This document shows positions 17,164 to 26,344 of a DNA stretch of 64,000 bases, one piece after another. The notes beneath the pieces are model-generated. The model did no database searches. It saw only the letters and a program-made list of their open reading frames with translations, and was not told the DNA's origin. How positions within the stretch are numbered: the stretch's first letter is position 1; each line of letters opens with the position of its first letter. This stretch comes from Desulfurococcaceae archaeon (GTDB taxonomy: Archaea; Thermoproteota; Thermoprotei_A; Sulfolobales; Desulfurococcaceae): positions 678,492 to 742,491 of the forward strand of contig JAGDWI010000001.1 in assembly GCA_023269825.1 (NCBI GenBank), in the 5' to 3' direction. Both the position numbers and the translations under genes were made by a program.

Positions 17164-19839
17164 CTACGCTGTTTGCTCAACTGCTTTCCCCTCGCTTCTA
17201 TTATCTGGTAATGGAATATTAAGTGCTCTCAGTTTCTCTATAACTAAATCGTGTAGTCTAGCGAGCAGTTTCCTCATGTCCTCCATTAATACTACATCGG
17301 TGTAACCGTGAACTACTATGCTGTGAGCGAACGGCGATGGCACCTCGAGTGGACCTATACTTTTCACTTCTATTTCCCCTTTTCTCACACCCTCTAATAC
17401 TCTGATTGCTTCATCTACGTGCATGTAATCCATGAGTATTTCCCTATAAGTCTCCTTCATAACTGGGAAATCCCTTATTTCTTCAACTGCTTTCAATAAT
17501 TCCTCAGCGTTTAACTGTAATTTATGAACAGATTTCTCTGACTCCTTATATCTCCTCAGCAACATGAAGCTACGTACTGCAACATGCCTAAATCTCCTTT
17601 TCAGTAGATCTGTTCTCCTCACGACTTTTGTCAGCGTATTCCACGCTTCCTCAACCGGGAGGCTCTTAAATAACTCAACGTAGTCAGCGCTTAGGTGACC
17701 CGGTATAGTTAACATAAACCCGTTATCCGTCACAGTTATTTTAACGTTGACGCCTAGTTTTGAGCCCACGACGTATGCATATAGTCTGGCAAGCGCGTCG
17801 TTCGCTCTTCGTCCAAATATTGAGTGAACTATGATGTTTCTGCGGTTTTCCTCATCATATATCTCGATTAATATGAGTTTATCTGATGGAACAATGTTAC
17901 CTGTATATAGTTTTTGCTCCATGATGTAACTACATATAGATCTCGCGGCGTGCACCTGTAACTTGTACTCTCTTACAAGGTGATCAACTACTTCGTCGAT
18001 GCTTTTCTCATCAAGCATCTCGGACACTGTTCTCCTAAATCTACCTATCTCTAAGGCTGAATCAAAAGATAAAGGCAGCATTTCACTAAACCATGTTGGA
18101 ACAGTTGGCCTCTGACCATCCGCTCTTCTAACAACGGCTACTACTCCTCTGCTTTGAATGAACTCGTATACTCTTCCCCCTAGAATGAAGAGGTCTCCTG
18201 GAGCTAGGTACTCCACGAACCCCTCCTCGAGGTCTCCAACGTATTTACCATCAGATGTGAAGACTTTGATCTTGCTTTCATCAGGTATTACTCCCAGGTT
18301 TAAGTAGTAGATCATTCTAGTCGTCTTCTTTCTACCAAATACACCTTTCTCCTCATCTAACCATATCTTGGAGTATATTCTCTGGTACTCGTAGAAATCG
18401 CCTAGTTTACCAGCTAAGTAGTATACTACGTTTAGGAAATCCTGGTAGCTTAAATCGCGGAAACTATATGTTCTTTTAACTAACCTATAAGCATCATCAA
18501 TTCTCCAATCTCCTTCAAGTGCTAACCCCACAATGTGCTGTGCTAGTACATCAAGCGGGTTTCTAGGTATCCTAATTTTATCTATTTTTCTCTCGGATGC
18601 GAGTTTTGCGTGAACAGTGCACTCCACTAAGTCATCTCTATCTACAACTATTATTCTCCCTTTACTCATTTCCCTTATATGGTGACCGGATCTTCCAACT
18701 CTCTGTAAGAGTCTTGTAGCGCTCTTGGGGCTACTCAGTAATACCACTAAGTCTATGTAACCTATATCTATTCCTAACTCAAGCGAGGTTGAACTAACAA
18801 CAACTCTCAATTCACCTTTCTTCAATTTTTCCTCTACTTCGAGTCTAACATCTCTGCTGAGACTACTGTGATGAGCTTCTATTTCATCGATATCCAGTAT
18901 CTTCTCTTTCTCCATTAATTTACGTAGTTTAAATACAACTTTCTCAGTTGCACTCCTAGTGTTAGTGAATATTAGAGTTGTTCTATGTTTCTTAATTAAC
19001 TCAACTATTTTCCTGTAAATAGCTTCATTTATAATATCTGCCGGCGTGTGCACGAGGTCTTCAACGGGCGCTATTACTCTAATATCTACTTTTTTATCGA
19101 ATCGAGCGTCAACAATATAGCAATCCCTGGGTTCACCGTTATCATTGAACCCCGCTAGAAATAGTGCGACATCTTCCAGTGGAGCAATAGTTGCACTTAA
19201 ACCAATTCTTTGTAAGGGTCTATTTACAATGTTCTCCAGTCTCTCAATACTCAGTGCTAGGTGACTACCTCTTTTACTTGAAGCCAAGTCATGGATCTCG
19301 TCGACCACTAGGATTCTAGTGTTTCTAAGTAGTTCCCTGAATCTAGGTGCATTAAGCGATAAAGCCAGACTCTCAGGGGTTGTAATCAATATGTGGGGAG
19401 GGTTACGCATCATTTTTTGTTTCTCATAGGGACTAGTATCACTTGTTCTTACAGCTATTCTTATCTCCGGTAGATCAAGGTTCATTTCTTTAGCGACTTC
19501 GAGTATTCCCTGCACGGGTTCATATAGGTTTCTCCTCATATCGTTGTTTAAGGCTCTCAAAGGACTAACGTAGACAACGTGGATTCCATCCGGGAGCCTC
19601 CCATTTTTCTCGTAGTAGTCATACATGTTATCTATTACTCCGAGGAAAACAGCTAGTGTTTTACCGGTACCAGTGGGACTGGAGACGAGGACGCTTGCAC
19701 CTTGTTTCACTAATGGAATTGTTTTCCTTTGTACGGGTGTTAGTTCACTGTATTTTCTTTTGAACCATGTGACTACGTATGGCTTAAGTGAACTCAATAC
19801 CTCGCTTTCTTCGGGGTCATTATCAGCGTATTTAAGCAC
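17164..19839 (-). CDS. Lhr-type DEAD/DEAH superfamily 2 helicase
   Basis: 891 residues. Motifs in order: Q-like LTPVQRKTIP, Walker A SSPTGTGKT, YVSPLRALNNDM, TTPESLAL, DEIH in ILVVDEIHDLASSKRG, SAT in GLSATIAPLED, then helicase C with TLIFTNTRSATE, VVVSSTSLELGIDIG and LLQRVGRSGHH. A winged-helix and Lhr core domain follow (PLDVLAQHIVGLALEGDW). Lhr-family enzymes unwind DNA or RNA-DNA hybrids and act in repair or RNA handling. The gene converges with the methyltransferase, leaving 5 bases between stops. It starts with GTG. Confidence 0.93.
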   Translation of the reverse strand: MLKYADNDPEESEVLSSLKPYVVTWFKRKYSELTPVQRKTIPLVKQGASVLVSSPTGTGKTLAVFLGVIDNMYDYYEKNGRLPDGIHVVYVSPLRALNNDMRRNLYEPVQGILEVAKEMNLDLPEIRIAVRTSDTSPYEKQKMMRNPPHILITTPESLALSLNAPRFRELLRNTRILVVDEIHDLASSKRGSHLALSIERLENIVNRPLQRIGLSATIAPLEDVALFLAGFNDNGEPRDCYIVDARFDKKVDIRVIAPVEDLVHTPADIINEAIYRKIVELIKKHRTTLIFTNTRSATEKVVFKLRKLMEKEKILDIDEIEAHHSSLSRDVRLEVEEKLKKGELRVVVSSTSLELGIDIGYIDLVVLLSSPKSATRLLQRVGRSGHHIREMSKGRIIVVDRDDLVECTVHAKLASERKIDKIRIPRNPLDVLAQHIVGLALEGDWRIDDAYRLVKRTYSFRDLSYQDFLNVVYYLAGKLGDFYEYQRIYSKIWLDEEKGVFGRKKTTRMIYYLNLGVIPDESKIKVFTSDGKYVGDLEEGFVEYLAPGDLFILGGRVYEFIQSRGVVAVVRRADGQRPTVPTWFSEMLPLSFDSALEIGRFRRTVSEMLDEKSIDEVVDHLVREYKLQVHAARSICSYIMEQKLYTGNIVPSDKLILIEIYDEENRRNIIVHSIFGRRANDALARLYAYVVGSKLGVNVKITVTDNGFMLTIPGHLSADYVELFKSLPVEEAWNTLTKVVRRTDLLKRRFRHVAVRSFMLLRRYKESEKSVHKLQLNAEELLKAVEEIRDFPVMKETYREILMDYMHVDEAIRVLEGVRKGEIEVKSIGPLEVPSPFAHSIVVHGYTDVVLMEDMRKLLARLHDLVIEKLRALNIPLPDNRSEGKAVEQTA

Positions 19840-19921
19840 GACTACTACACCTATTAATTTGATGTTATTACAAAAATCCTCTTAAAGTGAAACACTTTAT
19901 TGCGGGTTGAATAAAGGATTT

Positions 19922-21334
19922 CTACTTATAGAACACATCGTAAGGAAACCTAATAACCACGTATAGGTAACCCATGGATGTAGTGAAGAGCCATAGTGGT
20001 ATTAATTTCAAGCCGTGAATAGCAGCGCATACTCCTCCAATAACGAGATATATTCCTATCAGTAACTCCCATGGAATCCTTAGATTCGTGTGGAGTTTCT
20101 GGTAAGTTCCCTTAGGAGTCCTCTTGTATGCTTCTCTAATTCTAAATAAAGCTTTCAAAGTGCTAAATGCTACGTAAGGTGACACCGCCACGGATACTGC
20201 TGATAAGCGGCCAGCTAACACCATGAACTCCCACCTAGTTTTCACCCAGTCGCTCTCAGCACGCATTAGGAAAGCGTATATCACCAGCATCATTAACAAA
20301 ATCAACGTTAAACTTAGAATCAATGCTAAAGGTTCAAACCAATTTAGAAAAGATAGAGTTGTTAGAGCAATTGTTCCAATGAATACAAGTGTTTGAGAAA
20401 CATACTGCAACAAGTACATTAAAGCATCAGTTTTAACTATTAATGAGTAATTGGAGCTAAATATATGCTTAAACCTAGTTATAGCGGCATCCATGGCTCC
20501 ATAAGCCCATCGTGCCTGCTGAATCCTGAAGCTTTTATATGTACCCGGGTTCTCGACATATACTGGGCATTCATCAAGGTAAAGAACTCTGTACCCGCTA
20601 CGCATTATCCTAGCTCCAAGCTCCATATCATCCTGTATCCTGTTCTCATCCCATCCATTGAAATATTCTTTGAGAATTTTAGAGCGATATAATGTCCCTG
20701 TCCCTAATGGATACGTGAATAACCCGTTTATGCTTCTAGCTCTATAAAGAATCCTAGTTAGAAAACGTAAACCAAGAGCTAAAGCTTGACTCAACCTAGT
20801 GTTCATATTTAATGGCTCCCACCTACCTACAACCGCTACTACGCTGGGATCTGATCTAAGCACGCGTGGAGCTCTCTCAAAGAAACACTTACTGGGCCTA
20901 GTGTCAACGTCTAGAACATATACGTACTCGCCTTTCGATGCATATAATCCATCATTCAACGCTCCTGTTCTATAACCCCTCGGGTATCTCCTCCACATCA
21001 ACCAGACATTTACTCCCTCCTCACGTAACTTGTGCACTAAGTTGAAGAGCTCTTTCTTATACTCTTCATCGTCATCTGATACAATTATTAACTCGTAGCT
21101 ACTTAACCCTAGTGAATGCACGTATCTCGCTGCTTCCACAACGTAATCTATTGGCTCTTTTCTAATAGGCATTATAAATGATATATCAGAGTATTCCTCG
21201 TCTGCGGGAAACACATGTGTAATAGTCTTATTTCTTGAATTCAGCAGTAGAATCGTGTGAGTAATGTACACCAGTATTTGAGGTAGAAATACTAGTGCAA
21301 TCGCAACTAATACAATGTATTCAATGACAACCAA
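19922..21334 (-). CDS. Membrane GT2 glycosyltransferase, processive (cellulose-synthase-like)
   Basis: 470 residues with an N-terminal hydrophobic segment and four to five C-terminal membrane helices. The GT-A domain has ISFIMPIRKEP, ELIIVSDDDEEYKKE, the DxD block YVYVLDVDTRPS, the acidic acceptor site NRIQDDMELGARIMRSG and the product-holding FRIQQARWAYGAMDA (QxxRW). This set marks processive or dolichol-phosphate-type transferases that polymerise or extrude glycans. The start is TTG 21334 behind GGGGTAA. It stands alone with a divergent MBL gene, so the glycan made is unknown. Confidence 0.88.
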   Translation of the reverse strand: MVVIEYIVLVAIALVFLPQILVYITHTILLLNSRNKTITHVFPADEEYSDISFIMPIRKEPIDYVVEAARYVHSLGLSSYELIIVSDDDEEYKKELFNLVHKLREEGVNVWLMWRRYPRGYRTGALNDGLYASKGEYVYVLDVDTRPSKCFFERAPRVLRSDPSVVAVVGRWEPLNMNTRLSQALALGLRFLTRILYRARSINGLFTYPLGTGTLYRSKILKEYFNGWDENRIQDDMELGARIMRSGYRVLYLDECPVYVENPGTYKSFRIQQARWAYGAMDAAITRFKHIFSSNYSLIVKTDALMYLLQYVSQTLVFIGTIALTTLSFLNWFEPLALILSLTLILLMMLVIYAFLMRAESDWVKTRWEFMVLAGRLSAVSVAVSPYVAFSTLKALFRIREAYKRTPKGTYQKLHTNLRIPWELLIGIYLVIGGVCAAIHGLKLIPLWLFTTSMGYLYVVIRFPYDVFYK

Positions 21335-21423
21335 GCTGTTTACCCCTTTAGCACTAAATTGAACTCTCTAATTAGATAAAACATATTTTACTCAAAAACA
21401 AATTATAACCGAGGTGGAAATAT

Positions 21424-22062
21424 ATGCTCGTATCCTGGCATGGACACGCATGCGTCTCCATCGAATTCGACTCATACATTATCGTTATAGATCCCCATGA
21501 TGGAGGAAGCATTGGTTTAAAGAAGCCTGCTGTGAAAGGAGATTTAATTCTCATTACCCATGATCATTTCGACCACAACGCCGTGAACACGGTTGCGAAA
21601 GAGAAATCACGTGTCCTTAAAATGCACTATGGTGAGACATTAATCGACAATGTAAAAGTAACTGGCCTTAGAACATTTCACGATAAATTCAAGGGTAAAA
21701 GGAGAGGTGAAAACACTGTTTACTTAGTGGAAGTAAGAGGCTTCAAGTTAGCTCATTTAGGTGACCTCGGGGAAATACCGAGCGAAGATGTACTCGGAAA
21801 AATAAAGGAAGCGGATTTACTGGTAATCCCTGTAGGTGGAACATTCACTATCGAACCAAGTGAAGCATGGAGTCTCGTTGAGAAAACTAAACCAATCAAC
21901 GTGATGCCCATACACTACTGGATACCTGGAACTACTCTACCACTTAAACCCGTGGATGAGTTCATTAAACACGTTAAAGATTACAAGGTAGTTAAACTAG
22001 ATACAAATACCTTTGACCCAACACTTTACAGGAACAGCGTGATAATTCCAAGACCCCCATAA
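21424..22062 (+). CDS. MBL-fold metal-dependent hydrolase (UPF0173/UlaG-like)
   Basis: 212 residues. The metal site is THDHFDHN (residues 45-52), with later ligands in KLAHLGDLG and VMPIHYW. The N-terminal SWHGHACVSIEFDSYIIVIDP is characteristic of the UlaG/UPF0173 branch of metallo-beta-lactamase proteins. It should hydrolyse a phosphodiester, lactone or ester; the substrate is unknown. A strong GAGGTGG at 21411-21417 lies 6 bases before the ATG. A macro-domain gene follows 26 bases after its stop, so the two are probably co-transcribed. Confidence 0.88.
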   Translation: MLVSWHGHACVSIEFDSYIIVIDPHDGGSIGLKKPAVKGDLILITHDHFDHNAVNTVAKEKSRVLKMHYGETLIDNVKVTGLRTFHDKFKGKRRGENTVYLVEVRGFKLAHLGDLGEIPSEDVLGKIKEADLLVIPVGGTFTIEPSEAWSLVEKTKPINVMPIHYWIPGTTLPLKPVDEFIKHVKDYKVVKLDTNTFDPTLYRNSVIIPRPP

Positions 22063-22088
22063 AACTCACTCAGTAAGCGCAGGGATCG

Positions 22089-22625
22089 GTGTGGGAGTTG
22101 AAGTTAACGAGGAACAATATTGTAGTAGATATTGAAGTAGGAGATATCACTGAGTTCGATGGAGACGCCATAGTGAACCCGGCTAATACACTGATGATCA
22201 TGGGTGGAGGAGTAGCGGGAGCAATAAAGAGGAAGGGTGGAGAAATAATCGAATCAGAAGCGAAAAAGCACGCCCCCACGCCTATTGGAGAAGCCGTTGT
22301 GACAACCGCTGGTGAATTAAAATGCAGACACGTGATCCACGCACCCACCGTTAAGTATCCCGGCTCTCGATCAAGCTTTGAGCAAGTTTATAAAGCAACT
22401 AAAGCCGCACTACTGAAAGCGAAACAGCATGGTTTGAAATCAGTGGCTTTTCCATTGATGGGTGCAGGTGTTGGAGGATTAAAAATAGAGGAATCAGTAG
22501 ATGCGATGATTAAAGCATTTGAAGAAGAAGGCAAAGGCCTTGACTTAAAGATAATTGTTCGAGATGAGGGAGTGTATAGTGAGCTCTTGAAATACCTGGA
22601 GTCTAAGGGGTGGGTGAAGATTTGA
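22089..22625 (+). CDS. Macro-domain protein (ADP-ribose-binding / possible deacylase)
   Basis: 178 residues. The ligand loops are clear: VGDITEFDGDAIVNPANTLMIMGGGVAGAI, with the N-P-A-N and GGGVAGAI loops, and FPLMGAGVGGLKIEESVDAM near the end. Macro domains bind ADP-ribose and related compounds, and many remove ADP-ribose from proteins or nucleic acids. GTG 22089 follows AGGGAT. It probably belongs to the transcript of the MBL gene upstream, hinting at joint handling of a nucleotide-derived metabolite. Confidence 0.9.
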   Translation: MWELKLTRNNIVVDIEVGDITEFDGDAIVNPANTLMIMGGGVAGAIKRKGGEIIESEAKKHAPTPIGEAVVTTAGELKCRHVIHAPTVKYPGSRSSFEQVYKATKAALLKAKQHGLKSVAFPLMGAGVGGLKIEESVDAMIKAFEEEGKGLDLKIIVRDEGVYSELLKYLESKGWVKI

Positions 22626-22687
22626 AACCGAGGTTTAACAACGATTAAACACTAGTGTACATTGATTTTTCCTGTTGAGGCTCGTAA

Positions 22688-22714
22688 TTGATTAGTTTTT
22701 AACCTACTAATCAA
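22688..22714 (+). promoter_or_regulatory. Perfect 9-bp inverted repeat flanking a TATA-like box
   Basis: TTGATTAGT (22688-22696) and ACTAATCAA (22706-22714) are perfect complements separated by TTTTAACCT. The TATA-like TTTTTAAC is in the middle, about 26 bases before the 5' end of the C/D box RNA at 22729. It could be an operator or, less likely, a terminator hairpin of the macro-domain gene; no T-run follows it. Confidence 0.5.
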
Positions 22715-22728
22715 GTAAGTTTTACTAT

Positions 22729-22778
22729 GTGATGAGGCTTTTAGGCCACTGAATAGTGAGGAGGGATCAACCGGCTGA
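22729..22778 (+). ncRNA. C/D box guide sRNA, D guide predicted to target the 5' end of 16S rRNA
   Basis: All four boxes are in order: C box GTGATGA (22729-22735), 13-base guide, D' box CTGA (22749-22752), 3-base spacer, C' box GTGAGGA (22756-22762), 12-base guide GGGATCAACCGG, D box CTGA (22775-22778). The D guide is complementary to CCGGUUGAUCC (11 pairs plus one G-U), the universal start of archaeal 16S rRNA. By the box D plus five rule, the first U of GGUU would receive a 2'-O-methyl group. The D' guide (GGCTTTTAGGCCA) has no sure target. The RNA ends 5 bases before the start codon of the next gene. Confidence 0.87.
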
Positions 22779-22783
22779 TTCAC

Positions 22784-23068
22784 ATGGCTTATACATGGGA
22801 GCCTAAATGGGAGGTTTTCGAAGTAAACCTCGACGGAATAAAGTTTAAAACCTGTAGAGACAAAATAACTGGTTTAATAGCATGTCCTATATGTATACAT
22901 GCTGCATCTAGGTGCCTAGGGGAGCCAGAACCCCGAAACTATGTTTACGAAAACTCGTTTTTCTACTCCGCAGAAGATCTAATTAATCACATTAAAAACT
23001 ACCATATCGGTGAATTGAGGAAAAAACTAGAAAAACTACTCACGAAAACAAGTGAGGAAGAAGCTTGA
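22784..23068 (+). CDS. Small zinc-finger protein, unknown role
   Basis: 94 residues. ACPICIHAASRC gives a CxxC pair, and about 50 residues later comes HIKNYH, a spaced His pair, so a C2H2-type zinc site is likely. A helical, Lys-rich tail follows (ELRKKLEKLLTKTSEEE). The ATG lies only 5 bases after the D box of the C/D RNA, so RNA and gene share one transcript or the gene has its own leaderless start. Its last codons overlap the next gene (TTGA). It may bind nucleic acid, but this is inference from the finger alone. Confidence 0.75.
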   Translation: MAYTWEPKWEVFEVNLDGIKFKTCRDKITGLIACPICIHAASRCLGEPEPRNYVYENSFFYSAEDLINHIKNYHIGELRKKLEKLLTKTSEEEA

Positions 23069-23937
23069 AGTACTGCATATATGGTAATCCAACAATAGAT
23101 ATAGTTACTGAAAACAACCACTCCATGTACGTTGCTTACGGCGGGGGATCATACTACTCCTCTCTACCTTTGATCAAGAGGGGTATCAGTGTTGAAGTAT
23201 ATGCATCATATAACACTATGCTCGAGGAACACCCCATCAGCAAGTACATAGTTAAACAACAGTTTGCTACAAGCGTAAATATTTTCGAATTAGAGTACCG
23301 TGGGTTTGAAAGAAAACTAAAAGTACGCGATGTTGCACCCAAAATATACGAGTGGAACACTCATATTGATTTATGCAACGTAATCGTGAACCCTGTTTTA
23401 GGCGAAGTAAGCGTTAACTTATTGAGGAACATTAAATCTAAGTCAACAATACTAGCTGTAGATCTACAGGGATATCTCAGGAGACTCGTAGATGGTAATA
23501 TTACGTTAACTTATAATCCAGAAGTAGAAGCCGTGCTTGAAATAGCTGATGTTGTACACGCTGACTTAGATGAGTACATTGCTTTAACGAGATCTCGTTC
23601 TTCAAGCATCACATCGTTCACTAATCCTAGGAATCTACGAGGAGTACTCGTTGTTACTGTTCGTCCAAGCAAGATTCTCATTTTCACAAGGAGCCTCTTT
23701 AAAGTCATTGAGTTCAAAGAAGACTACTATGCTCCCATTAAAACTGGTGCAGGAGACTACTTCTTAGCAACATACACCCACTCCTATTATGAAACCGGTG
23801 ACGCTGAGGAATCAGCATTCCTAGCACATGAGGAAACTACTTATTGGTTAAAGGAACGAAGCATTGCGGGGCTTCATCGCGCCCCAACCACTCAGTTCGA
23901 TTATTTCACCTGCAACCTCAAAAACACCTCTCTGTAA
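23065..23937 (+). CDS. PfkB/ribokinase-family carbohydrate kinase
   Basis: 290 residues. The N-terminus YCIYGNPTIDIV followed by YGGGSYYSSLPLIKRG matches the sugar-binding start of PfkB proteins (G-N/G-x-x-D and GG-AxN). The catalytic anion-hole motif appears as IKTGAGDYFLATYTH (G-A-G-D, Asp as base). Tyr replaces the usual Ala/Thr after GAGD. It probably phosphorylates a sugar or nucleoside with ATP. Its TTG start overlaps the stop of the zinc-finger gene, so the two are translationally coupled. Confidence 0.75.
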   Translation: MKYCIYGNPTIDIVTENNHSMYVAYGGGSYYSSLPLIKRGISVEVYASYNTMLEEHPISKYIVKQQFATSVNIFELEYRGFERKLKVRDVAPKIYEWNTHIDLCNVIVNPVLGEVSVNLLRNIKSKSTILAVDLQGYLRRLVDGNITLTYNPEVEAVLEIADVVHADLDEYIALTRSRSSSITSFTNPRNLRGVLVVTVRPSKILIFTRSLFKVIEFKEDYYAPIKTGAGDYFLATYTHSYYETGDAEESAFLAHEETTYWLKERSIAGLHRAPTTQFDYFTCNLKNTSL

Positions 23938-24088
23938 TACTCATATGCTCGTAATACTGATAATCGTGAAATCACTGTTTGGCAGGATTAACTTACGTAC
24001 CATTGAATACCACTGATTTTACTCGTATACTGAGTGATTGGGGCGCTCAGCCGATTCTTATTTTATTATTGCCCCTTATATTCTTAAA

Positions 24089-24457
24089 TCAATGGTACTC
24101 CGATGCTAGTACAGCATCAGGCAGGCCTCCATCGAAATCAGCACGCACGTAGTTAAATCCCGTGGACTCCGATGTCTTGGGTGGTAAACCAGCGTGCTCT
24201 AATATGGCTTTTGTTGCTTCTCTTTTGCTTGGTGCTTTACCTATGAAGCGTAGTTTACCGTTTATAAATATCTTAGGTAAATCTGAGAGCTCTGCTTCCA
24301 GGGGATCCGTGAACCATAAGTGAACTGGTATTATCTCAACCCAGAGATTGTACTTATCTAGGAGTTCTTCAGCTACATTAAATAATACTTTGAGTGCTTT
24401 ATCGCTCTCCTCGCTGAAATCCAGTTGAACCTCAACGATAACCTTGCTGATTTCCAA
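24089..24457 (-). CDS. Thioredoxin-like fold protein without the CxxC site
   Basis: 122 residues. The order of strands and the segment LPKIFINGKLRFIGKAPSKREATKAILEHAG, with a cis-Pro-type LPKIFINGK, look like a thioredoxin fold. No Cys is present at all, so it cannot act as a dithiol reductase. It starts with TTG. The gene reads towards the seryl-tRNA synthetase operon's end but has its own upstream gap of about 70 bases. A binding or scaffold role is likely; the function is unknown. Confidence 0.55.
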   Translation of the reverse strand: MEISKVIVEVQLDFSEESDKALKVLFNVAEELLDKYNLWVEIIPVHLWFTDPLEAELSDLPKIFINGKLRFIGKAPSKREATKAILEHAGLPPKTSESTGFNYVRADFDGGLPDAVLASEYH

Positions 24458-24529
24458 TTGAATCCCTGTAAAAATATGAGGCAGGTTTCTTAGTTTAAAA
24501 GAGATTGGCCAAGTAATACTAATTTATCT

Positions 24530-25912
24530 CTAAGGTGATTTCTCTTTTTTAACTGGGTGAATGTAATCTCTTGGTGCTTTATTAAATGCTTCCAAGTACT
24601 TTCTCAGTGCTCTAGGTACCGTTATAGTGCCATCCTCATTTTGGAGGTTTTCAAGTATAGCTGTTATGGTCCTCGTGCTAGCAACAGCTGTACTATTCAA
24701 TGTGTGAACGTATTCTTTGATCATACCTTTTCTTCTAATTAATCGTATTTTGAGCCTGTAGCTTTGCCAATCCGTTGTATTACTACAGCTAACCATTTCC
24801 CTATATAATCCCTGAGCAGGCATCCATACTTCTAAATCATATTTTTTAGCTGCGGGAGCGCCGAGATCCCCGCTCGCAATATTCACTATTCTGTATGGTA
24901 ACTCCAGACCCCTGAAAAGATCCTCAGCGTTACTTATTAATTCCTCCATTAGACTCCAACTATCCTCTGGTTTAGCGTACACGTATTGTTCAACTTTATG
25001 GAACTGGTGTACTCTGAAAATACCTTTCAAATCCCTTGACCCAGCTCCAGCTTCTTTCCTGAAACATGGAGATACACCAACGTATTTTAACGGTAAATCA
25101 TCCTCGGGTATATCTTCGAAGGCATGCAATGCTGCTAGAGAATGCTCAGCAGTAGCTATCAAGTATAGATCTTCTCCCTCGATCTTATAAATAGCGTCTT
25201 CAAACGCCTTTAGATCAATAACGCCCATCATAACTTTGTGCCTCAACATATATGGGGGGAGCACTAGACGATACCCTTTACTAGTTAGTGAATCAATAGC
25301 ATACATTAGTAGCGCCATATCGAGGAAAACTAAGTCGTCAAATAAGTAGTAGAATCTACTACCCGCTACTTCGCTTGCTTTAAGAGTGTTACCAAGTCCG
25401 AGAACGTTTTCAAGTACATCTGCGTGGCCAACGGGTTTCCAATTAATGATCTCGTGCTCTACTTTAAACCCGTATTTCTCTGTCTGCTGCTTAAACTGTT
25501 CAAGGTATCCCTCCCAAACCCTGGGTTTACCCCAGAACCTCACTGGGACATTGTAGGAGTCATCGGGCCCTATTGGAACACTCTCGTGTACTACATTCGG
25601 TAGATCGAGTAGTGCTTGCTCTCTCTCATCCTCAACGCGCTTCAACTCTGATTCAAGTCTACTTAGTTCCTCCAAAAGTTTCTTTGCTTCCTCGATCTTC
25701 CTCTGTTTCTCGGGTTCAGGAACCTTGGATATCTCGCGGCTAATAACGTTGTGTCTATGCCTAACTTCTTGCACTAAAGTCAGAAGCTTCCTCCACTCTT
25801 GGTCTAATCTATGAGCTTTATCGACAATGCTTGGATCCATGTATCTCTTTTTAACGTGTTCCTTTAGTAAATCAGGGTTTTCCCTAAGCATTGTTAAAAT
25901 ACTCCAACTCAT
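24530..25912 (-). CDS. serS: Seryl-tRNA synthetase
   Basis: 460 residues. An N-terminal coiled-coil arm (about 25-115) is followed by the class II catalytic core. Motif 2 is [30 protein letters not shown]; motif 3 is near [18 protein letters not shown]. It charges tRNA-Ser with serine using ATP and is of the common bacterial-type SerRS, not the rare methanogen type. GGAGGCG precedes the ATG. It is the last gene of a leftward operon that starts with two eIF2B-family genes. Confidence 0.97.
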   Translation of the reverse strand: MSWSILTMLRENPDLLKEHVKKRYMDPSIVDKAHRLDQEWRKLLTLVQEVRHRHNVISREISKVPEPEKQRKIEEAKKLLEELSRLESELKRVEDEREQALLDLPNVVHESVPIGPDDSYNVPVRFWGKPRVWEGYLEQFKQQTEKYGFKVEHEIINWKPVGHADVLENVLGLGNTLKASEVAGSRFYYLFDDLVFLDMALLMYAIDSLTSKGYRLVLPPYMLRHKVMMGVIDLKAFEDAIYKIEGEDLYLIATAEHSLAALHAFEDIPEDDLPLKYVGVSPCFRKEAGAGSRDLKGIFRVHQFHKVEQYVYAKPEDSWSLMEELISNAEDLFRGLELPYRIVNIASGDLGAPAAKKYDLEVWMPAQGLYREMVSCSNTTDWQSYRLKIRLIRRKGMIKEYVHTLNSTAVASTRTITAILENLQNEDGTITVPRALRKYLEAFNKAPRDYIHPVKKEKSP

Positions 25913-25925
25913 GGAGTAGCGCCTC

Positions 25926-26291
25926 CTACTCTTTGTCTACTTGAGTAGTCTGCTTATACATCTCCACGATATCGTATCCAAATCTCTCCTTAAACATGGC
26001 TCTCCCTTTCTCAGTCATTCTTAGAGGTGTCCATGGAGGATCATAAACGATGTCAACATCGACATCTACGTTTAGTTTCTCCTTCAACTGATCAATAATC
26101 ATCAAGGGAATAGTTGCCGCGAGAGGACAAAACATCGTGGTTAAACCCATCGAGATCTTGGCTTTATTATCGTCAATGATTTGAATATCATATATTAAAC
26201 CTAGATTGTAAACATCTATACCTATTTCGGGATCCATGATTGTTTCAAGTACTTCGATAATTTTATTTTTCAATTCATCTTTGCTCGCCAA
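25926..26291 (-). CDS. MIP18/SufT-type (DUF59) iron-sulfur assembly protein
   Basis: 121 residues. [28 protein letters not shown] is the DUF59 signature (DPE-x-G/P-x-D-V-x-x-L-G-L-I), and the conserved Cys lies in [16 protein letters not shown]. Members help place iron-sulfur clusters into target proteins. The start TTG 26291 has a GGTG 7 bases before it. It lies 13 bases upstream of serS in the same operon. Confidence 0.88.
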   Translation of the reverse strand: MASKDELKNKIIEVLETIMDPEIGIDVYNLGLIYDIQIIDDNKAKISMGLTTMFCPLAATIPLMIIDQLKEKLNVDVDVDIVYDPPWTPLRMTEKGRAMFKERFGYDIVEMYKQTTQVDKE

Positions 26292-26344
26292 GCTTGAACA
26301 CCGAGTTAATGAGAATTACTCTGATAAGAGTTAATATAGTTGAA

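Noticed and set aside
23955-24050. Several CTGA and a GTGAAAT between the PfkB-like and thioredoxin-like genes
   Set aside because: No box C upstream and irregular spacing; does not form C/D geometry.
24040-24075. GGGGC and GCCCC inverted arms
   Set aside because: Arms of 5 bases around a 26-base AT-rich loop; weak as hairpin or operator.
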